A stretch of 18,563 nucleotides of DNA from Elusimicrobiota bacterium (GCA_028869495.1 JAGWRY010000399.1:1-18563); one strand, 5' to 3'; positions 7,041 to 14,123 are shown, counted from the first letter of the stretch. Notes: generated from the sequence alone by a model not told the origin. Numbers and translations: made by a program.

Positions 7041-7930
7041 GGGCGGCCGCCCCCCTCGTCGGCCACGCGTAGGAGGTAGCGGCCGTACTCGTTCTTGCGC
7101 ATCGGCTCGGCCAGCGCGCGCAGGCGCTCGGCGCCGATGTAGCCGAGGCGGAAGGCGATCTCCTCGAGGCAGGCGACCTTCAGCGCCTGGCGCTCCTCGA
7201 TGACCTGGATGAAGGTCGAGGCCTGCAGGAGCGCCTCGTGCGTGCCGGTGTCGAGCCAAGCGGTGCCTCGTCCGAGCTTCTCGACGTGCAGACGCTTCTT
7301 CTTCAGGTAGGCCTTGTTGACGTCCGTGATCTCGAGCTCGCCCCGCGCCGAGGGCTTGAGCGCCGCCGCGATGTCGAGCACCGAGTTGTCGTAGAAGTAC
7401 AGCCCGGTCACCGCGTAGTCCGAGCGCGGCTCCTTCGGCTTTTCCTCCAGGCGCGTCGCCCGACCGCGCGCGTCGAACTCGACGACGCCGTAGCGCTGGG
7501 GGTCGCGCACCTGGTAGGCGAAGACCGTCGCGCCGGACTTCCGCCCCGCGGCCGCCCGCAGGACCTCGGGCAGGCCGTGGCCGTAGAAGATGTTGTCGCC
7601 GAGCACCAGCGCGACGCGGTCCTTCTCGACGAAGTCGCGCCCGATCAGGAAGGCCTGGGCCAGTCCCTCGGGCTTCGGCTGGACCGCGTAGACGAGCCGC
7701 ATCCCGAGCTCCGCGCCGTCGCCGAGTAGGCGCCGGAACTGCGCCTGGTCCTCGGGGGTCGTGATGATCAGGACGTCGCGGATCCCGGCCAGCATCAGCG
7801 TCGACAGCGGATAGTAGATCATCGGCTTGTCGTGCACCGGGACCAGCTGCTTGCTGATCGCGCGCGTCACGGGGTAGAGCCGCGTTCCGGACCCGCCGGC
7901 GAGGATGATGCCCTTGATCGTGTCGGCCAT
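7037..7930 (-). CDS. rmlA: Glucose-1-phosphate thymidylyltransferase
   Basis: A 297-residue nucleotidyltransferase making dTDP-glucose from dTTP and glucose-1-phosphate, the first step towards dTDP-L-rhamnose and related surface sugars. Visible marks are the nucleotide-binding GGSGTRLYPVT (12-22), DKPMIYYPLSTLMLAG (34-49), the metal Asp in LGDNIFYG (Asp112), YGVVEFD, EEKPKEP, EITDVN (200-205) and WLDTGTHEAL (Asp227). Length is normal for RmlA/RfbA. The start is the ATG at 7928-7930, behind a GGGAG ribosome site; an earlier in-frame ATG would run into the tRNA and encodes nonfamily sequence. The tRNA ends 17 bases upstream, so both probably share a transcript. No rmlB, rmlC or rmlD is in the window; the next gene is a coupled membrane protein. 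Confidence 0.96.
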   Translation of the reverse strand: MADTIKGIILAGGSGTRLYPVTRAISKQLVPVHDKPMIYYPLSTLMLAGIRDVLIITTPEDQAQFRRLLGDGAELGMRLVYAVQPKPEGLAQAFLIGRDFVEKDRVALVLGDNIFYGHGLPEVLRAAAGRKSGATVFAYQVRDPQRYGVVEFDARGRATRLEEKPKEPRSDYAVTGLYFYDNSVLDIAAALKPSARGELEITDVNKAYLKKKRLHVEKLGRGTAWLDTGTHEALLQASTFIQVIEERQALKVACLEEIAFRLGYIGAERLRALAEPMRKNEYGRYLLRVADEGGGRP

Positions 7931-7947
7931 GGAGTCTCCCAAAGCGC

Positions 7948-8021
7948 TGCCCCCGCCTGGACTCGAACCAGGGACCAACCCGTTATGAGCAGGCTGCTCT
8001 GACCAACTGAGCTACGGGGGC
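7948..8021 (-). tRNA. tRNA with CAU anticodon (Ile2 or elongator Met)
   Basis: A full 74-nt cloverleaf on the minus strand: acceptor GCCCCCG/CGGGGGC, D-arm GCTC-GAGC, anticodon stem GCCTG/CGGGT with loop CTCATAA (anticodon CAT), five-base variable loop, T-arm CCTGG-TTCGAGT-CCAGG, discriminator A, no encoded CCA. The paired 1-72 position rules out initiator tRNA. The TTGGTC variable region and CTGGTTCGAGTCCAG arm look more like tRNA-Ile2 (lysidine-modified) than elongator Met, but this cannot be settled here. Confidence 0.95.
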
Positions 8022-8029
8022 GTCCTCGT

Positions 8030-8035
8030 ATTTTA
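8030..8035 (-). promoter_or_regulatory. -10 box of the tRNA/rmlA transcript
   Basis: TAAAAT on the minus strand lies 8 nt before the mature 5' end of the tRNA, so the primary transcript would start at or within a couple of bases of it. No -35 consensus is seen. No good terminator separates it from the DUF481 gene upstream, so readthrough is also possible. Confidence 0.5.
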
Positions 8036-8068
8036 CAGTCTTTCGAGGCCGTCCGGGCCGGCGCGAGG

Positions 8069-8803
8069 CTAGAAGTTGGCGATCAGGGCGACGGAGGTGA
8101 GGGTGTCGTCCTTGACGGCGCCGGGCGGGGGCTGGCCGACGTGCTTCCAGTCGAACGAGGTCTTCAAGGAAAAGATCGAGGTCAGCGTCGTCGTCAGCGC
8201 GGTCTCGGTGCGCAGGAGGTTGTCGCGGGAGTCCTTCAGGCTCTGCTGGAAGTCGGCGTCCTGGCTGAAGCGCGCGGTCGCGCTGAAGTCGTGGACGAAC
8301 TTGGTGTAGGCGCGCGCCGACGCGTAGGTCCGCTGGAGCTCGCCGATGCGGTCCTCGATCACGTAGCCGGGGCCGAGCTCGCCGACCCACTCGTTCTTCG
8401 GGGTCTTCCAGAGCTCGCGGCCCGCGCCGACGGAGAAGGCGTGGCGGGCGGCGAGCTTCTCGAAGCGGTTCTTGTCCCAACGGTAGTTCTCGAACACGTA
8501 GTCGCGCTCGTCCCACTTGCGCTGGAGCTTCTCCTGCGCGTAGTACTGCTCGGCGGTGACCTGACCGAGGCTGCGCGAGCCGAGCGCCCCGGCTTCGAGC
8601 CCGACGGAGGTCAGTGCGTCGAACGCATAGGAGAAATCGTCCTTGGCCGAGGTCGTCGTCGCCTTGCTGTTCCCGTTGGCGTTGACGAAGGAGGCCTGCG
8701 CGGAGTCCTTCCACTTCTTGGTCGGGGCGGCGGCCGGAGCGCCCGCCGCGAGGGCGGGCGCGGCCGAGAGAAGGGCGGCGGCGGCGAGCGCGGGGAATTT
8801 CAT
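8069..8803 (-). CDS. DUF481 (YdiY-like) outer-membrane beta-barrel protein
   Basis: A 244-residue exported protein. The signal peptide is MKFPALAAAALLSAAPALAA, with cleavage near residue 19. The mature part begins KKWKDSAQASFVNANGNSKA, the characteristic opening of DUF481 proteins, in which a strand is followed by a Gly-Asn-Ser turn. It then alternates aromatic and polar residues in amphipathic strands, for example RHAFSVGAGRELW and VHDFSATARFSQD, and ends SVALIANF; a terminal Phe is the usual barrel-insertion signal. Members such as E. coli YdiY are called salt-induced outer-membrane proteins, but their function is unclear. The ATG at 8801-8803 lacks a Shine-Dalgarno. A TATGCT -10-like hexamer sits 14 nt upstream in the divergent spacer shared with the CBS gene. 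Confidence 0.85.
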   Translation of the reverse strand: MKFPALAAAALLSAAPALAAGAPAAAPTKKWKDSAQASFVNANGNSKATTTSAKDDFSYAFDALTSVGLEAGALGSRSLGQVTAEQYYAQEKLQRKWDERDYVFENYRWDKNRFEKLAARHAFSVGAGRELWKTPKNEWVGELGPGYVIEDRIGELQRTYASARAYTKFVHDFSATARFSQDADFQQSLKDSRDNLLRTETALTTTLTSIFSLKTSFDWKHVGQPPPGAVKDDTLTSVALIANF

Positions 8804-8817
8804 CGCGGGGGGACTCT

Positions 8818-8823
8818 AGCATA
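8818..8823 (-). promoter_or_regulatory. Possible -10 box of the DUF481 gene
   Basis: TATGCT on the minus strand, 14 nt before the ATG, within the 115-bp divergent spacer 8804-8918. Initiation would leave a leader of only about 7 nt. No -35 match is evident, and no convincing promoter could be placed for the divergent CBS gene. Confidence 0.35.
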
Positions 8824-8918
8824 ATCGCCTCCCGAGCCTCGGGGCTGAAGCGTTGCGTCTTCAACTGACGATTCTTACAGGGGCCGTCCGCTCCGGAGAA
8901 GGCGAGGGGGAAGACGCC

Positions 8919-9341
8919 ATGCTGGTCCATGACTACATGACGAGGGACGTGGAGTGCATCACGCCGGAGGCGACCTTGAAGGCGGCCGCGGAGCGGATGC
9001 GCGTCTGCAACGTCGGGCTCCTGCCGGTCTGCGACAAGGGGCGGCTCGTCGGCCTGCTGACCGACCGCGACATCGCGGTGCGCGCGGTCAACCGCGGCAT
9101 GGACGCGCTGAAGACCCGAGTGAAGGACGTGATGAGCCGAAACACCGCGGTCTGCCGCGACGACCAGGAGCTCGTCTCGGCCGCCAAGACGATGGAGAAC
9201 CAGCGCGTGCGGCGCCTGCCGGTCCTCGACGACGGCGACCGGCTGGTCGGCGTCCTCTCGATGACGGACTTCACGAAGGGGGACGAGGGGCGGGCGATCC
9301 TGCCCAGGATGGTCGAGGCCGTCGCGGCCCAGCACGTCTGA
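8919..9341 (+). CDS. Tandem CBS-domain protein
   Basis: A 140-residue protein made almost entirely of two CBS domains, residues about 6-56 (YMTRDVECITPEATLKAAAE to GRLVGLLTDRDIAVRAV) and about 70-120 (DVMSRNTAVCRDDQELVSAA to DRLVGVLSMTDFT). Paired CBS domains form a Bateman module that binds adenosyl ligands such as AMP, ATP, NAD or SAM. Stand-alone ones of this size usually act as energy or redox sensors for partners that cannot be named from sequence. The DRDI and MTDF motifs match the ribose-phosphate contact site. The ATG at 8919 follows GAGGGGG; an upstream TTG in the same frame would add residues unlike the family. It is cytoplasmic and apparently monocistronic, with a strong hairpin after its stop. 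Confidence 0.92.
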   Translation: MLVHDYMTRDVECITPEATLKAAAERMRVCNVGLLPVCDKGRLVGLLTDRDIAVRAVNRGMDALKTRVKDVMSRNTAVCRDDQELVSAAKTMENQRVRRLPVLDDGDRLVGVLSMTDFTKGDEGRAILPRMVEAVAAQHV

Positions 9342-9364
9342 AAGGCCGATTCCCGGAAGGCGTT

Positions 9365-9391
9365 CCGCCGCCGGGCTCCCCCCGGCGGCGG
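9365..9391 (+). terminator. Strong hairpin after the CBS gene, possible terminator
   Basis: A perfect 11-bp stem, CCGCCGCCGGG (9365-9375) with CCCGGCGGCGG (9381-9391), loop CTCCC, 24 bases after the stop. No U-tract follows, so intrinsic termination would be non-canonical; it may instead protect the 3' end. Confidence 0.45.
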
Positions 9392-9399
9392 CGCTATGG

Positions 9400-9405
9400 T
9401 ATGAT
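9400..9405 (+). promoter_or_regulatory. -10 box of the transketolase gene
   Basis: TATGAT just downstream of the CBS-gene hairpin. A start near 9412 would give a leader of about 24 nt carrying the GGAG ribosome site (9425-9428) 7 nt before the ATG. The -35 position lies in the hairpin and has no consensus. Confidence 0.45.
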
Positions 9406-9435
9406 GGGGCCGTCGCCGCACGACGGAGAACGATC

Positions 9436-11757
9436 ATGCCCACCGCCGCCAAGACGCCCGCGCGATTCCAGCTCAGGCCCCGCGACACCGCCTATCTGCG
9501 CCCCGAGCCGGCCGACGTCGACGGGCTCGAGATCCTCGAGGCGATGGACGCCGCCTACCGCGCGCTCTGCGCGATCCTGTACAACTTCGTCCCGGGCTCC
9601 GGGCATCCGGGCGGGAGCATCTCGTCGGGACGGATCGTCTTCTCGCTTCTTTACAAGAACCTGCGCTACGACTTCTCGCGGCCCGACTCGATCGACAACG
9701 ATCTCCTCGTCTACGCGGCCGGCCACAAGGCGACCGGACTCTACGGGATGTACGCGCTGCGCGACGAGTGGGTCCGCATCGCGCGCCCGGAGCTGCTGCC
9801 GGCCGAGCGCCGGCGTCTGCGCCTCGAGGATCTGCTCGGCTTCCGGCGCAACCCGACCCAGGCGACGCCGCTCTTCCGCGAGTTCAAGGCCGCCGCTCTC
9901 GACGGCCACCCGACCCCGATGACGCCGTTCGTTCCGGTCGCGACCGGCGCCTCCGGCGTCGGCGACACGTCGGCCGTCGGACTGGCGCTCGCCGCGATGG
10001 ACGTGTTCGGCCCCGCGGGGCCGCGCGTGCACATCCTCGAGGGCGAGGGCGGGATGACCGCGGGGCGCGTGCACGAGGCGATCGCGACGGCGGCCAGCGC
10101 GGGGCTGTCGAACGCGATCATGCACGTGGATTGGAACCAGGCCTCGATCGACTCGGACCGCGTGACGGCCGAGGACTCCGAGCCCGGAGACTACGTGCAG
10201 TGGGATCCGCGCGAGCTGATGTACGTGCACGGCTGGAACCTCGTCGAGGCCGGAGACGGCAGCGACTACCGCCGCGTGCAGGCCGCGCAGGCCGCCGCCC
10301 TCGCGCTCGACAACGGCGCGCCGACCGCGGTCGTCTACCGCACGACGAAGGGCTGGCGCTACGGGATCGAGGGCAAGGCCTCGCACGGCGCGGGCCACGC
10401 GTTCTGCTCGGCGGAGTTCTACAAGACGCTCGAGCCCTTCGAGAAGGCCTTCGGCGCGCGCCTGCCGCGCTACGGAGGCGACAAGTCGCCGAAGGCCGTC
10501 GAGGCCGCGTACTGGGAGCTGTTGAGCGCGATGCGCGAGGCCTTCGAGACGAAGCGCCCGGACGTCGCGCGCTTCGCGGCCGACCGCGTCGCGGAGCTCT
10601 CGCGCGCGACGCCGAAGGGGCGGCCGCCGCGCGCGGGCGCTCCGGACCTGTCCGCGCTGGAGCGCGCCGGCCTCAAGCCCGAGGAGACGCCCGCCGAGCT
10701 CAAGCTCGAGCCGGGCAAGCCCGCGACCCTGCGCGGAGCGCTCGGCGCGGCGCTCGGCCACCTGAACCGTCTGACGAACGGCGCGGTCCTCGCCTGCGCG
10801 GCGGACCTCTCCGAGTCCACGAGCGTCGCCCCGGTCAACAAAGGCTTCCCGAAGGGCTGGTACCACGCGCGCCGCAACCCCGGCTCGCGCCTCGTCGCCG
10901 TCGGCGGCATCTGCGAGGACGCGATGGGCGGCGTGATGTCCGGGGTGTCGAGCCTCGGCCGCCACATCGGCGTGTCGAGCTCCTACTCGGCCTTCATCGC
11001 CGCGCTCGAGCACGTGCCGGCGCGCCTGCACTGCATCGGCCAGCAGATGCGCCACGAAGCGACCGGCGAGCCGCGCCGCGCCTGGATCATGGTCAACGCG
11101 CACGCCGGCCCGATGACCGGCGAGGACGGCCCGACGCACGCCTGTCCCCAGCCGCTCCAGCTCCTGCAGGACAACTTCGCGCGGGGCGCGTCGGTCACGC
11201 TGACGCCCTGGGACCCGCAGGAGGTCTGGCCGCTGCTGGCCGCCGCGCTGAACGCGCGGCCCGCCCTGATCGCCCCGTTCGTCACGCGCCCGGCCCTGCC
11301 CGTTCCCGACCGGACCGCGCTGGGACTGCCGCCCGCGCACGCCGCGGCCAAGGGGATCTACGCGCTCCGGCGCGGCGGGGACCGGGCCGTCGTCCTGCAG
11401 GGCCACGGGGTGGCGACCTTCTTCGTGCGCGACGTCCTTCCCGTCCTCGACAAGCGCGGGATCCGCCTCAACGTCTTCTACGCGACGAGCGCCGAGCTCT
11501 TCGACGCCCTGCCCGCCGCCGAGAAGAAGGAGCTGTTCCCGCCGGCGCTGGCCTTCCGCTCGATCGGCATCACCGACTTCACCCTGCCGACCCTGTGGCG
11601 CTGGGTGCGCTCCGACGAGGGGCTGGCCGCCAGCCTCCACCCGCTCAAGAAGCAGGGCTATCTCGGCAGCGGCTCCTGGGACAAGGTGCTCGAGCAGGCC
11701 GGCCTGGACGGGGCCGGCCAGCTCGCCGCAGTCGCAGCCTGGGCCGCCGAGGCCTAG
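9436..11757 (+). CDS. tkt: Divergent transketolase (ThDP-dependent)
   Basis: A 773-residue ThDP enzyme, about 100 longer than typical transketolases. Aligning motifs by eye with the E. coli enzyme: GSGHPGGS (His57), AAGHKATG (His97), DGHP (His158) followed by TGASGVGDTSAVGLALA, the cofactor/metal motif GEGGMTAGRVHEA (203-215) leading to DWNQASID (Asn234), KASHGAGH (about 315-321), the cofactor-activating Glu in GICEDAMGGV (Glu494) and GEDGPTH (562-568, His568). The usual GDG is GEG. It should transfer two-carbon ketol units between sugar phosphates in the non-oxidative pentose phosphate pathway. The extra length lies in a long N-terminus and an insertion before the pyrimidine domain (about 345-425). 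No other pentose-pathway gene is nearby. Divergence leaves room for a different acceptor, or for another member of the transketolase/DXS/E1 superfamily. Confidence 0.87.
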   Translation: MPTAAKTPARFQLRPRDTAYLRPEPADVDGLEILEAMDAAYRALCAILYNFVPGSGHPGGSISSGRIVFSLLYKNLRYDFSRPDSIDNDLLVYAAGHKATGLYGMYALRDEWVRIARPELLPAERRRLRLEDLLGFRRNPTQATPLFREFKAAALDGHPTPMTPFVPVATGASGVGDTSAVGLALAAMDVFGPAGPRVHILEGEGGMTAGRVHEAIATAASAGLSNAIMHVDWNQASIDSDRVTAEDSEPGDYVQWDPRELMYVHGWNLVEAGDGSDYRRVQAAQAAALALDNGAPTAVVYRTTKGWRYGIEGKASHGAGHAFCSAEFYKTLEPFEKAFGARLPRYGGDKSPKAVEAAYWELLSAMREAFETKRPDVARFAADRVAELSRATPKGRPPRAGAPDLSALERAGLKPEETPAELKLEPGKPATLRGALGAALGHLNRLTNGAVLACAADLSESTSVAPVNKGFPKGWYHARRNPGSRLVAVGGICEDAMGGVMSGVSSLGRHIGVSSSYSAFIAALEHVPARLHCIGQQMRHEATGEPRRAWIMVNAHAGPMTGEDGPTHACPQPLQLLQDNFARGASVTLTPWDPQEVWPLLAAALNARPALIAPFVTRPALPVPDRTALGLPPAHAAAKGIYALRRGGDRAVVLQGHGVATFFVRDVLPVLDKRGIRLNVFYATSAELFDALPAAEKKELFPPALAFRSIGITDFTLPTLWRWVRSDEGLAASLHPLKKQGYLGSGSWDKVLEQAGLDGAGQLAAVAAWAAEA

Positions 11758-11807
11758 GCCCCGCCCGGACCCCCCGGGGCACGAGCGTTGCACAGATTAC
11801 AAGCGCT

Positions 11808-12005
11808 ATGGTACCCGACAAGGCGTCGTCGAAGGGCGAGCACCGCTGCGTCGAATGCCGCTGGTGCGAGCGCGTCGAATCCGCGGGGTCCGCGATGTTC
11901 CGCTGCGCGGACACCGGCGAGAAGTTCAGCGAATTCGTCGCCCTCCACCATCCGGTCTGCCGGGCTTTCGAGCTCCCGCCGGCCGTTCCCTACTGGGGGC
12001 CGTGA
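11808..12005 (+). CDS. 65-residue Cys-rich protein, probable metal-binding
   Basis: Predicted from ATG at 11808 to TGA at 12003-12005. Cysteines are at 14, 17, 20, 33 and 51 (HRCVECRWCER, MFRCADTGEKF, HHPVCRAFE), with His47 and His48. This arrangement suits a zinc or iron-sulfur site, and many small uncharacterised bacterial proteins share the C-x2-C ... C ... C-x2-F outline. There is no signal peptide, so it is probably cytoplasmic. It starts 50 bases after the transketolase stop and ends 12 bases from the convergent ABC permease gene. No Shine-Dalgarno precedes the ATG, which weakens the start choice; other starts in frame would lose the first Cys pair or lack support. Reality rests on the Cys pattern and the tight fit between flanking genes. 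Function unknown. Confidence 0.65.
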   Translation: MVPDKASSKGEHRCVECRWCERVESAGSAMFRCADTGEKFSEFVALHHPVCRAFELPPAVPYWGP

Positions 12006-12017
12006 CGCGCGGGCCTG

Positions 12018-12788
12018 TCAGGCCTCGCGCGGCACGAACAGGCTCAGGAAGAAGCAGGCGGCGGCGGTCAGGATGATCAGCGGTCCCGTTTCCCGGCCCA
12101 GCCGGGAGGCGAGCACCGTCCCGGCCAGGGTGGAGAACACCGCGATCGCGACGGACGCCGCGAGCATCCCGCGCAGGCTCGAGGCCAGGCGCTTGGCCGC
12201 CACGGCCGGGATGATCACGAGCGAGCCCATCAGGAGCGCCCCCAGGTAGCGCAGGCCGAGCGCGACCGTCAGCGCGAAGGCCATCAGATACAAAAGGTCC
12301 AGGCGAGGCGCGTCGATCCCCGCCGTGCGCGCGATGTCGGGCGAGACCAGGGCCACGACCAGGCGGTCCTTCGCGCGCAGGATGAAGACGACGACCGCGG
12401 CCGCGGCGAGCAGGCCGATCACGATCTCGGTCCGCGACAGCGCTCCGGGCCGGCCGAGAAGGGCCTCGATGAGCTCCTCGCCCGAGGCCAGCAGGCTGCC
12501 GAGCGCGAGAGAGGCCGAGAAGACGACGCCGATCACCGCCTCGGTCGAGAAGCGCGTGCGCCGCTCGAGCGACCAGACGAGCAGGGTTCCCAGGAACAGC
12601 GCCGCGGCGGCGCCGAAGGCCGGGTGGATCCGGAGCAGGAGGGCGATCCCGATCCCCGGCAGGGCGACGTGGGAGAGCGCGTCGGCGGCCAGCGTCATGC
12701 GGCGCATGACCGCGAAGCACCCGACCAGGCCCGCCGCGCAGGCCATCGCCGCGGCCAGCGTCAGAGACGCGGGGTCAACCGTGGCCAT
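12018..12788 (-). CDS. ABC-3 family metal transporter permease (ZnuB/MntB-like)
   Basis: A 256-residue, very hydrophobic inner-membrane protein with seven to eight predicted helices. The segment MRRMTLAADALSHVALPGIG (29-48) is the hallmark of the zinc/manganese ABC-3 permeases, and a later cytoplasmic stretch (ALVSPDIARTAGIDAPRLD) fits the ATPase-coupling loop. The final helix is followed by a short tail, FVPREA. It should form the channel for a divalent cation, most likely zinc or manganese; the family does not reveal which. Its ATG at 12786-12788 lies within the end of the ATPase gene (14-nt overlap), so the two are translationally coupled. No periplasmic binding-protein gene follows: downstream is a convergent gene 12 bases away. 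Confidence 0.92.
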   Translation of the reverse strand: MATVDPASLTLAAAMACAAGLVGCFAVMRRMTLAADALSHVALPGIGIALLLRIHPAFGAAAALFLGTLLVWSLERRTRFSTEAVIGVVFSASLALGSLLASGEELIEALLGRPGALSRTEIVIGLLAAAAVVVFILRAKDRLVVALVSPDIARTAGIDAPRLDLLYLMAFALTVALGLRYLGALLMGSLVIIPAVAAKRLASSLRGMLAASVAIAVFSTLAGTVLASRLGRETGPLIILTAAACFFLSLFVPREA

Positions 12789-13473
12789 GGACGTGGAAGC
12801 CCGCCGGGGAGCCGTAGAGGCGCTCGAGAAGCTGGGGGGTGAGGATCTCCTTCGGGGCGCCGACGCAGACGTGATCCTCGCCGAGGCAGAGGACCTGCGC
12901 CGCGTCGCGGTAGACGACGCTGAGGTCGTGCGAGATCGTCAGCACCGTCAGCCCGCGCTCGGCCTGCAGGCGCCGCACCAGCGAGTGGAGGCGCTCCTGG
13001 CCGGGCTCGTCGACGCCGGCGGTCGGCTCGTCGAGGATCAGCGCGTTGGGTCCGCCGATCAGCGCGAAGGCGAGGAGCAGGCGCTGGAACTGGCCGCCGG
13101 ACAGCGCGCCGATCGGCCGCGCGGCGGCGGCCGCGGAGAGGCCGACGGCGGACAGCGCGCGATCCGCCTCTTCGCGCGGAGCCTTCGCGACCGAGGCCTT
13201 CGCGTGCAGGAAGTCGAGTCCGGTCAGCGGCAGGCCGCGCTCGATGTCGAGCTTCTGCGGGACGTAGCCGAGGCGCGCTCCCGGCGCCCAGCGGATCGTC
13301 CCCTCGTAGGGCAGGGCGCCAATCAGCGCGCGGAAGAGGACCGTCTTGCCGGAGCCGTTGGGGCCGATGACGGCCAGCGACCCGCCGGCGGCGACGTCGA
13401 AGTCGAGCCCGCGCAGGACTTCGCGCGCGCCGAACCGGACCCTGAGCCCGCGGACTTCGAGGAAGGCAGCCAT
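12775..13473 (-). CDS. ABC transporter ATPase for divalent metal uptake (ZnuC-like)
   Basis: A 232-residue ABC ATPase with every catalytic element: Walker A GPNGSGKT (37-44), Q-loop Gln73 (GYVPQK), signature LSGGQFQR (124-131), Walker B LILDEP (145-150) and switch His182 (ISHDLS). Overall sequence and neighbour fit the zinc/manganese (ZnuC/MntA-type) group. The C-terminus ends FHVHGHG, a small His cluster like the metal-sensing or metal-buffering tails seen in zinc transporters. It powers the coupled permease, overlapping it by 14 bases. The ATG at 13471-13473 has no visible Shine-Dalgarno. An extended -10-like TGCTAACGT is 13 nt upstream, so the leader would be very short. I see no recognisable Zur or MntR operator in the 13474-13565 gap. 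Confidence 0.93.
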   Translation of the reverse strand: MAAFLEVRGLRVRFGAREVLRGLDFDVAAGGSLAVIGPNGSGKTVLFRALIGALPYEGTIRWAPGARLGYVPQKLDIERGLPLTGLDFLHAKASVAKAPREEADRALSAVGLSAAAAARPIGALSGGQFQRLLLAFALIGGPNALILDEPTAGVDEPGQERLHSLVRRLQAERGLTVLTISHDLSVVYRDAAQVLCLGEDHVCVGAPKEILTPQLLERLYGSPAGFHVHGHG

Positions 13474-13486
13474 GGCCGTGGGACAG

Positions 13487-13495
13487 ACGTTAGCA
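13487..13495 (-). promoter_or_regulatory. Possible extended -10 promoter of the metal ABC operon
   Basis: On the minus strand TGCTAACGT (TGn plus TAACGT, hexamer at 13487-13492) lies 13 nt before the ATPase ATG and downstream of the strong terminator, which implies that a promoter is needed here. No -35 consensus. Confidence 0.4.
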
Positions 13496-13521
13496 AAATG
13501 CCCCGGACCCCCGAAACGAGA

Positions 13522-13550
13522 AAGCCCCCGGCCCGTCGGGCCGGGGGCTT
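13522..13550 (-). terminator. Strong Rho-independent terminator of the exported four-Cys gene
   Basis: A perfect 13-bp stem (13522-13534 with 13538-13550, three-base loop), flanked on the minus strand by CTTTCTCGTTT. It lies 15 bases beyond the stop of the gene ending at 13566. On the plus strand the run after the stem is not T-rich, so it mainly serves the minus strand. Confidence 0.88.
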
Positions 13551-13565
13551 CGGCGCCGTCCGGGT

Positions 13566-14123
13566 TCAGCGCGCGTCGTCGGTGTCGTCGACGAGGATCG
13601 CGTGGAAGCCCATCAGCATGCCGTCGCGAACGTTCAGCGAGTAGGCGAGGTCGCCGACGACGGGGTCGCCCGCCGGGACGGTCCCGATGACGGAGATCGA
13701 GACGCCCTCGACCTCGACGATCGCCTGGCAGGACATCGCGCCGGCCGCGGCCTCCGGGCAGGCGCGCACGCCGAAGCGCGCGGCGCTGGCGCGCACCTCA
13801 TAGGCGGCGTCGGCGGGGTAGACGTGGTTCAGGCAGGTCTGCAGGACCAGGGCGGCCTGCTTGACGTTCCACGGGCGGATCGGCTGCTGCGCCAGGAAGC
13901 CGCAGCTTCCCAGGACGTCGCGGCGGACCGGGATGACGATCTTCGGGAAGCTCGCGGCCAGGGCGCGCGAGTCGCGCAGGGTCCGGGCGAGCGGGGCGGC
14001 GTCCACGCCGGCCGCGGCGCCGAGCTGGCTCAGCGCGGTCTGAGCGCCGGCGAACGACGGAGCCAGCGCGAGGATGGAGCCGAGGATGAGGGTCATGGGG
14101 GAGAGGGTCTTGTTCGTGTTCAT
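13566..14123 (-). CDS. Exported four-cysteine protein of unknown function
   Basis: A 185-residue protein with a clear Sec signal peptide (MNTNKTLSPMTLILGSILAL, cleavage likely after AGA at 27). The mature part of about 158 residues carries four cysteines (74, 97, 122, 132), which could form two disulfides in the periplasm. A region rich in beta strands follows (SCQAIVEVEGVSISVIGTV), and the C-terminus is acidic (VDDTDDAR). No catalytic motif or known domain is recognised. The ATG at 14121-14123 has no Shine-Dalgarno but lies 6 nt after TAAAAT, with ATGACG 17 bp further up, so the mRNA is probably leaderless. It is monocistronic, ended by a strong hairpin. Confidence 0.78.
   Translation of the reverse strand: MNTNKTLSPMTLILGSILALAPSFAGAQTALSQLGAAAGVDAAPLARTLRDSRALAASFPKIVIPVRRDVLGSCGFLAQQPIRPWNVKQAALVLQTCLNHVYPADAAYEVRASAARFGVRACPEAAAGAMSCQAIVEVEGVSISVIGTVPAGDPVVGDLAYSLNVRDGMLMGFHAILVDDTDDAR

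Noticed and set aside
7931..7978. Upstream in-frame start for rmlA
   Set aside because: It overlaps the tRNA gene and adds nonfamily residues. The ATG at 7928-7930 has a GGGAG site and matches RmlA N-termini.
8853..8918. TTG start extending the CBS-domain protein by 22 residues
   Set aside because: The added sequence is not CBS-like, and the ATG at 8919 has a good GAGGGGG site.
11758..11780. GC-rich hairpin after transketolase (GCCCCG/CGGGGC) as terminator
   Set aside because: A 6-bp stem with an 11-nt loop and no U-tract; such pairings are common at this base composition.
9394..11793. 799-residue open frame antisense to transketolase
   Set aside because: A shadow: Gly/Arg/Ala/Val-rich without domains, no ribosome site, exactly opposite a well-supported gene.
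11803..11813. 11-base repeat GCGCTATGGTA shared with 9391-9401, considered as a common promoter element
   Set aside because: An 11-mer match is expected many times by chance in 18.5 kb, and at 11808 it overlaps the start codon, so it cannot act the same way.
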